Positions 25,101 to 34,100 of a DNA stretch of 35,000 nucleotides are shown one piece after another. Source of the DNA: Tubiluchus corallicola (lineage: Eukaryota > Priapulida > Priapulimorpha > Priapulimorphida > Tubiluchidae); NCBI GenBank assembly GCA_030141605.1, contig JAQGDQ010001057.1:1-35000 (forward strand), read 5' to 3'. The notes beneath the pieces were generated by a model. That model was not told the DNA's origin. It saw only the letters and a program-made list of their open reading frames with translations, and did not search any database. A program made the translations under genes and the position numbers. Numbering within the stretch: position 1 is the first letter of the stretch; the number at the start of each line of letters is the position of its first letter.

Positions 25101-28100
25101 TAAACCTCTGTTGTAATAATTCCCGGAAGTCATTCTTAAAAAAACAATTATTCTCTTTCAATATTTTATACTTTAGATTATCTTGCGCAATAGCTTAAAA
25201 TAGAGTTCTATTCTCCTTTAAATGACAAAATCTATCTTTGGGGAGGTTTGCAAACGTTTGCTTACCTGTTTCTCTTGGAATGAAGAGAAGGCAAGCCAGC
25301 GCTGCACCACAAAAGAGGTGAAATCCTGACAGCGATTTTACTCTTCCAAACCTGAAATGTTCATTGAGCTTGTTGGTTACAATGTAAGATGCTGTTCAAG
25401 TCTGAAAATAGGCTGACAGATTTTTTTTAGCTATTATTAACATCATTGATTTTTAAACGTACATGTACACTACAGTTTGATAAGTCGTTTAGCTACATAG
25501 CTGCTTTACGTTCGGTTTAAGTTTTTGCTGCTAAATATTTCGGTTTGGATAATAAATCTACACCGTAGTTACGCGGCTTACCGTTCTGCACAAATTTGGG
25601 CCAAAAAGTAGGCCGGAAGTTCTACGGCTCCCGACAAGAATAAGTTCAGATGAAGACTGCCTGTCAGTTCTCCTACACCCAAGGTTAGGCCGTAATATAC
25701 GAGTGCATTCACTATCCTGCAAATGAATTAATTAGAGACAGTATTAGGTAATTACATGAGTTGTAATCGTGCATGCTAAGCAACTAATATATTCTTTGCC
25801 CTTGTCACCATGTTATAGGCTTATTAATTTTTCTGGACGGTCTTGTATGTTTCAATTTTCTACTACTTTGTTTGGGTAAACTTTGTTAGCAATTTGAAAA
25901 TTTAAACTTTCTCTCTGTGAAGATATGTTCCTAAGTTTCTTCTGGAAACTTGTAGTTAGTACCAGGTGAAGATATGTTCCTAAGTTACTTCTGGAAACTT
26001 GTAGTTAGTAGCAGGTGAAGATATGTTCCTAAGTTACTTCTGGAAACTTGTAGTTAGTACCAGGTGAAGATATGTTCCTAAGTTACTTCTGGAAACTTGT
26101 AGTTAGTACCACGTGAAGATATGTTCCTAAGTTACTTCTGGAAACTTGTAGTTAGTAGCAGGTGAAGATATGTTCCTAAGTTACTTCTGGAAACTTGTAG
26201 TTAGTACCAGGTGAAGATATGTTCCTAAGTTACTTCTGGAAACTTGTAGTTAGTAGCAGGTGAAGATATGTTCCTAAGTTACTTCTGGAAACTTGTAGTT
26301 AGTACCAGGTGAAGATATGTTCCTAAGTTACTTCTGGAAACTTGTAGATAGTACAGGTGAAGATATGTTCCTAAGTTACTTCTGGAAACTTGTAGTTAGT
26401 ACCAGGTGAAGATATGTTCCTAAGTTACTTCTGGAAACTTGTAGTTAGTAGCAGGTGAAGATATGTTTCTAAGTTACTTCTGGAAACTTGTAGTTAGTAG
26501 CAGGTGAAGATATGTTCCTAAGTTACTTCTGGAAACTTGTAGTTAGTACCAGGTGAAGATATGTTCCTAAGTTACTTCTGGAAACTTGTAGTTAGTAGCA
26601 GGTGAAGATATGTTCCTAAGTTACTTCTGGAAACTTGTAGTTAGTACCAGGTGAAGATATGTTCCTAAGTTACTTCTGGAAACTTGTAGTTAGTACCAGG
26701 GTGAAGATATGTTCCTAAGTTACTTGTTGGAAACTTGTAGTTAGTACCAGGTGAAGATATGTTCCTAAGTTACTTCTGGAAACTTGTAGTTAGTACCAGG
26801 TGAAGATATGTTCCTAAGTTACTTCTGGAAACTTGTAGTTAGTACCAGGTGAAGATATGTTCCTAAGTTACTTCTGGAAACTTGTAGTTAGTACCAGGTG
26901 AAGATATGTTCCTAAGTTACTTCTGGAAACTTGTAGTTAGTACCAGGTGAAGATATGTTCCTAAGTTACTTCTGGAAACTTGTAGTTAGTACAGGTGAAG
27001 ATATGTTCCTAAGTTACTTCTGGAAACTTGTAGTTAGTACCAGGTGAAGATATGTTCCTAAGTTACTTCTGGAAACTTGTAGTTAGTACCAGGTGAAGAT
27101 ATGTTCCTAAGTTACTTCTGGAAACTTGTAGTTAGTACCAGGTGAAGATATGTTCCTAAGTTACTTCTGGAAACTTGTAGTTAGTACCAGGTGAAGATAT
27201 GTTCCTAAGTTACTTCTGGAAACTTGTACTTAGTACCAGGCTGATACTGTTGTGAAACGTTACGACTCAGAGTGCATTTACCTAGTTTTTGGTAATCGTT
27301 TCCTAGGTCTGTTCATGCCTATAGCTGGTATAAAATAGTAAGGGAAGATAGAGAAGAGAGAAATGAGGCAGTGTGGAGCGATACGCGCTGCCTCTAGAAT
27401 AAGTGTAAAGTTAAATATAACGTTATATAACGCAAACAATGTTTTGGAGTAGTGAACGAATTAATCTTTCTTCTGAAGTGTTTGACAAAGTAAAAAAAAA
27501 CGTTATTTCTCAAGCTTGATAGTTTCTGTTAGTTTATGACTCTATACCAGGGGTGTGCAAATTATCTGACTAGCCGGGCCACATTAAACTTTCCCGCAGT
27601 TCCTGCGAGCCACAGGCAGTTTGATCAAGGAGCCAAGTACAGAAAGGCCTAATAACGATTTTTTGCATCCGACCTGTGTACATCATTACTACTACACTCA
27701 AGAAACTATTTTAGAAGTTATTAAAATTTATATTACAAACCATATATTTCTACTTTCAGGACAGATTGTGGTAATTTCATTACAATGCATATTAGTAATG
27801 TGTATCACACAGTCTGTGTAGTACAGTGACATTAAGCTACAACCGTCTTGTAAGGGTTAATGGCATCCGATCTAGTAGAAAAAACTACCCGCACTATCTT
27901 TGGGATCGTGGCAGGGACTTCAGCTGGATACACTCAATTAATCGCCCGGGCCGCACTTTCATTAGGTTGACAAATCTCTTCGCGGGCCGGTATTTGCACT
28001 CCCCTGCTCTAGATTTTGCATTCCGACCATTACTGGAGCGATGAAAGTGTTAATTTCGTAAGTCATAAGTCATTTATTTCACCTCACGCATTTACAATAG

Positions 28101-31100
28101 TTACATATACAATATCTAGTGAAAGGGCCTACAATGAACAATACAAATAAGAAATACTGCACATAAAAAGCCTCAAACACTGTTCACCTATGTACGAAGG
28201 TAAACGTGTTGCGGGCAATCAGGGCTTGTTAGATTGTCCCACACAGTGACAGAAAGAAAAGTAATGGAAATAATCTGAAAATTTAAAGTGAATCGTGATA
28301 AAAAAACATTAGTGCTTAAAATGGAATGATGTAATGACTGAAGCTCATATATGGGATGATATAAAAGATGGAAAGACTATTATTTGTTAATAGTATGTAA
28401 AATTAAGATAACTTGATTAAGCTAACACCACTGTTTTGCAACTACTGTGAGTTAAAATAAAGTTATTGAGATTATCTGCATAACTGGTCAATACGCTGCA
28501 AATGTTTGTGCCTGTGTAAAGGCATGTCTTTGCTCGTGTGGTTGCTGGCTGCTGATGTTTGTGCCTGTGTAAAGGCATGTCTTTGCTCGTGTGGTTGCTG
28601 GCTGTGTCTGTGTAAAGGCATGTCTTTGCTCGTGTGGTTGCTGTGCCTGTGTAAAGGCATGTCTTTGCTCGTGTGGTTGCTGGCTGCTGATGTTTGTGCC
28701 TGTGTAAAGGCATGTCTTTGCTCGTGTGGTTGCCGATGTTTGTGCCTGTGTAAAGGCATGTCTTTGCTCGTGTGGTTGCTGCCTGTGTAAAGGCATGTCT
28801 TTGCTCGTGTGGTTGCTGGCTGCTGATGTTTGTGCCTGTGTAAAGGCATGTCTTTGCTCGTTTGGTTGCTGGCTGGTATTTTCAATATTAGGCAGTCAAG
28901 TTATCTAGAGCACACGCTGTTTAAAAAAGCAAACTTGTTCCCAATTACGTATTCTAATTACCAGTGCCTATTTCAGCCTAGGCGAGGCCCGGGGAAGTGG
29001 GGCGTGTGAGGCCCCATCGGGGGGGGGGGCGCTACCATGGTTGACGCCCAGAAAATTTTTGAACTGCTACAACGCCGGAGAAGTATTTTCGAAGAGAAAC
29101 TATGGAGTCATACAGTTGTTAAAGGAAAGAACAATTGAAAGAAAAACTGCTTTATTCTCAAGACCAGTCCTTAATACTTGTCAATACTGGCAAACGGCGC
29201 GCGTGCAGCGAGAGAAGGAGAGAGAGAGAGAGAGAGGGGGGGAGGGGGAAGAGGGAGAGGGAGAGACAGGCGGTAGGTTCGCATAAAGCAAAAAAATGTT
29301 ACCTTGGCGTGAGGCCCCCCTAGAGGGTGAGGCCCCGGGGAAGTATCCCCACTTCCCCCCCCCCCCCCTTGAAATAGGCCCTGCTAATTATGATACTTTG
29401 GCTTTCTTTACCAAATTAATAGCATCACGGTCGAGTAAATCCTCAGTGTTGGTGTTCTGTAGATGTTGATCAGTGTTTGCTTTTTTGATTCTTCTTCTTC
29501 TTTTGTCTTTTCCCCTGTTGGATTGCAGGTCAGGCAATTTTGGGGAACACGAATCCTGTTCATCCTCCCAGCTTTTTGCAGGATTTCCTCTGCTTCACGT
29601 ACTCGGTTCTTTGACACTAGCCAGTGAACGGATTCTGGCATAATCCTGTAACATTCAAAAACCTTTACTGGAACGTATTTGTTTTGTCCAGTTTGTCTGT
29701 CTACATGTTGTAACCCAATAAAAATGATGAACACTTTGATACAGGCAGGTTGATTTCCTTTATTGTCAAAAAAAAATGAAAAAGTGAAGCCAGTGTAGAG
29801 GGGGGTAGGTTTCAACATAAATTGCAGTCTGAAATAAAAGTAAAAGCAACATTTAGGGAAGTTTAGCTTAATAATTCACCTAAGTTTAACACTCTTATAA
29901 CAAAAATTAAAGCACTAACTGCTCAGTTTAGCAAATCAGAAAAAAACACAAAAATATAATTTAAAGCAACATACCTTGACAAACTACATTATGAAATTCA
30001 CCAATTACATTATCCACCAGCAGACTATGAGACCTGAACTACTACTGACCAACATACAACAGCCAGGACTCCTGTTACAGCTCATTAACTTTAGTTGAAA
30101 CCCAGTAAATGGTATGTAAATAGATAGTACAGTAAACAGTTTAAGAAATAGGTAAATTAATTTTACAGCCAAAAGATGGCAGCACCTCCCTAAGATACTA
30201 CAAGTTTCTGTTAAGTCTAAGTCTTAAAAAACATTCATTATGGCACAACTGCATAACAAAAAGTACATCATCAAATTGTTTCCTAAACAATACAGTATTT
30301 GGCTTCAATTTAACTCCTTTAGTTGCTTTTCCCAGTTTCGAGAAGCCAGACACATCAATCTTCATCACGTCTTTCAACTGAAAATCTGTGACGTTTTGCT
30401 AAACTACTAAGTAAGTAAAATTGTCACTACGGGTTTGTCGGTTTTCTTTTCCCTGAAAAGAGCCAGTTTATTTCACTCTTACCAGAAGTACGCAAAAATG
30501 ACAACCATTGGAATGGTTATTGCAATCTGCAAGTGTCTCCAGTCGTGGAAAGGTAGCGCCACTAGTGGCATCAGCATAATACCGAGAGACCAGAATAATG
30601 CCGAGAGCACCAGCGCCCATGCTCTTGAGTCGATTGGAATACATTCGCACATGAGGCAATACGCTGCCAGTTCTGCACCCTGAAAAAAGCAGTCAAGTTT
30701 AAGAAACCGCTTCATTACTCTATTCCTTGGCTAACATCTTCATGTGTGTAATGTACACTCTCAAACCGGGGTGGCGTTTCCATGGTAATTGAACTCAAAT
30801 GACATTAAAACCAAACATAGACAACAAAAAATGCAAACAACTGCAAATGAAAAACGTACAACAGCACATATATACAAAATTATTATCAAAGGAAAAGGGT
30901 CGTCCGATGAGGCACCGGGAAAGATTCAGATTTCGATCCCTACTCACTCTCGTCAAACTCTCCTGGTGGAGACTCAGTCACATTGATTGCCCGGGAAAGA
31001 TTCAGATTTCGATCCCTACTCACTATCTTCAAACTCTCCTGGTGGAGGCTCAATCACATTGATTGCCCGCCCTAGATGTTAAAGTGATAACTACAAACAT

Positions 31101-34100
31101 AACACGTAATATAAATCACACAGAACACCTTGTATGTTAAAGTGATAACTACACGCATAACACATAATATAAATCACACACAGAACACCTTGGACGTTAA
31201 AGTGATAACTACAGACATAACACAATATAAATCACACACAGAACACCTTGGATGTAAAAGTGATAACTACAGACATTACACATAATACAAAGCACACGCA
31301 GAACACCTTAAAGTGATAACTACAGACATAACACATAATATAAATCACACACAGAGCACCTTAATGTGATAACTACAGACGTAACACATAATACAAAGCA
31401 CACGCAGAACACCTTGGATGTTAAAGTGATAACTACACACACAACACATAATATAAATCACACACAGAACACCTTTGGATGTTAAAGTGGTAACTACAGA
31501 CAACACATAATATAAATCACATACAGAGAACATCAACGTAAACCAACTGCAACAATGACAAAAAAGAGAAGGGGCTCCTACAACATGACCACAAAGCGAC
31601 AAAAGGTTAGACAAGTTTATCATCACCAAGCTCTGCAAAAATACAAACGTGTAATCTACAAGATGATTACATATGCGAATTAGCTACAATTGTTGCTTCT
31701 ACAAAGCTACTGAAATAAGTGTTAGAAAAATGCATGGTACAGATTGCTACGTTGCACTAGAAAGCTAGAATGGATACATACATTGTTGGCCCAATACTGA
31801 GTTCAGAAATACCAGAATGTCAGCAAAAGGTAGCCAGTTGCAGCCTAATCACATGTTAAATTTGAAACAAAACCAGGGACATGCGTACACAACAAGTTAT
31901 GCCTATGTAATGTAAGAGTAGAAAAGTAGTCTGGCTTGTATCACTACAGTATAATGTAATGTGGCTTTTAATGCCTTATCTACTACCTGGGAAGGGTAAT
32001 GAGCAAAATTTTTGTACTTCGAGCAACGTGTTTTTGAAAAGTTTGTACTATGTAAATCCTGTAGATACAGAGTTCATCTGCGCAAGACGTCTGAGACTTA
32101 TATAGATGAAACTGTATACTGCCCATACGACAACATGAGACAGAAACAAGACGTGATACCAGACAGACTTAACGATAACAGACAGAGGAATGATAACGAG
32201 ATTAGAACCTAAGTTTCTTAATGATTATGTTACCTAGTTTGAGTATTGATAACCTTGATGTTGACCTTTAATTTTGTGCCCTTGATATCTGCTTACATTG
32301 ATGTTTTTCAATTTAGTTGGTCTATGTTACTTACTTTTGAAAGGAAGAGGATGTGGCGTGTTCTTATCTATGGTTTATATTTTAATGTTTGTGCTCACTA
32401 AGGTTTCCCTCACTGTTTTTAGGCATTACATTCTCTAGACTTATCATAGCAGCAGTCTTTGTGAATAAACAGATTAATAAGCAAAAAAAGACTTATGTTA
32501 AATGTTCTATACAGTTTCTAACAATGTTACAAATGTTGCCAAGATGTTACAGAGTTACCTGATACGTTGTTCTTAACCACTTAACTACCGACACAAGTGT
32601 GGCCACCATAATGCAAACGCATTTACATGTTTATCCCACTGGGTACACACTTACCCTTTTCTGTGTAGCACAAGTTATAATGGCATTGATGCGATTAAAC
32701 AGGGTTCTTCGGGACAAAAACTGTCATCTATATTCATTTTAATGTTTTGCACCAACCGTCCTTGGATCATTGATGTCAAATTCTGATTGAGATACTTAAT
32801 GGACTAAATTAGAATTGCAATTGATCAAATTTCACGTGAATCTTTACGGCATTCATGTCTACAAAGTTTTATTTTACTACTAAGGGCACAGTCTTTAAAC
32901 CAGGGGTGTGCAAATTATCTGACTAGCTGGGCCACATTAAACTTTCCCGCAATTCCTGCGGGCCACAGGCAGTTTGATCAAGGAGCCAAGTACAGAAAGG
33001 CCTAATAACAATTTTTTTGCATCCGATCTGCGTACATCATTACTACTACACTCAAGAAACTATTTTAGAAGTTATTAAAATTTATATTACAAACCATATA
33101 TTTCTACTTTCGGGACAGATAGTGGTAATTTCATTACAATGCATATTAGTAATGTGTATCACACAGTCTGTGTAGTACAGTGTTATTAAGCTACAACCGT
33201 CTTGTAAGGATAATGGCATCCGATCTAGTAGAAAAAAACTACCCGCACTATCTTTGGGATCGTGGCATGGACTTCAGCTGGATACACTCAATTAATCGCC
33301 CGGGCCGCACTTTCATTAGGTTGACAAATCTCTTCGCGGGCCGCACAAATTCTCTCGGCAGGCCGCAAGTGGCCCCGGGGGGCCGCAATTTGCACACCCC
33401 TGCTTTAAAGTGATTTTGCGAGTGTTTGTCTTTTGAAACAATCATTTCATGTTTATCGTGACAGCCATTGTTACAGAACCTTAACTGTTTGCTGCATACT
33501 AATTAAACCTATAACTAATTGCAACCAAGTTATGAAAATGAAACTCACGGTTTGAAAGACGGCTGTAAAGAACCTCATCAAAGCATACATGATGTACCCC
33601 GGTGAAAAGATCTGTAATACACCAACCAGAAGTAGCAAAATGTTTGCGCCAATCATGGTCTTCTTTCGTCCGATGAGATCCGATATTGTTGAGATCACTA
33701 GAGCCCCAACCAGCTTGCCAGCAAAGAACATGGTTGATGACAGCTCCACGTATATACTTCTGTCACACACCAGATCCCACTAAAAGAGGTAGTAAGGGTG
33801 AAAATTCGCAAAATAAGGCAGAAAAATCCAGAAATTCGTCGTCTTCCTCTACTTTTCAACTCCAAACGTATTTATCCGGTTGGATAACATAAGAAAACTT
33901 TGCACAGTTTTGTAGTGTGCACATGCAGTTGCTGTAGATCAGTGGTTAAGTGTGCCAGAGAACATTTGTGTACACTTGACAATGCATTGCAGCCCATGCT
34001 ATTGAAATACATGTAGTAAGAGTTTTAACAGCTAGCTAGAACCTTATCTACTTCATTTTTTTTATTCCGAGCAACATCCTGTTAGTAAATCATTTTGTAC

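Noticed and set aside
27826-28044. Conserved open frame also found at 33180-33413
   Set aside because: Both lie inside hAT MITE copies; the similarity is that of the element, and there is no transposase motif.
28417-28908. Repetitive frames on both strands (Cys-rich on plus, His/Gln-rich on minus)
   Set aside because: They come from the 53-bp minisatellite in gene A intron 4; copies with deletions break each frame.
32570-32780. ttaaccacttaactaccgac, a possible second piggyBac end
   Set aside because: No matching right end with TTAA could be found on either side of the nearby hAT MITE.
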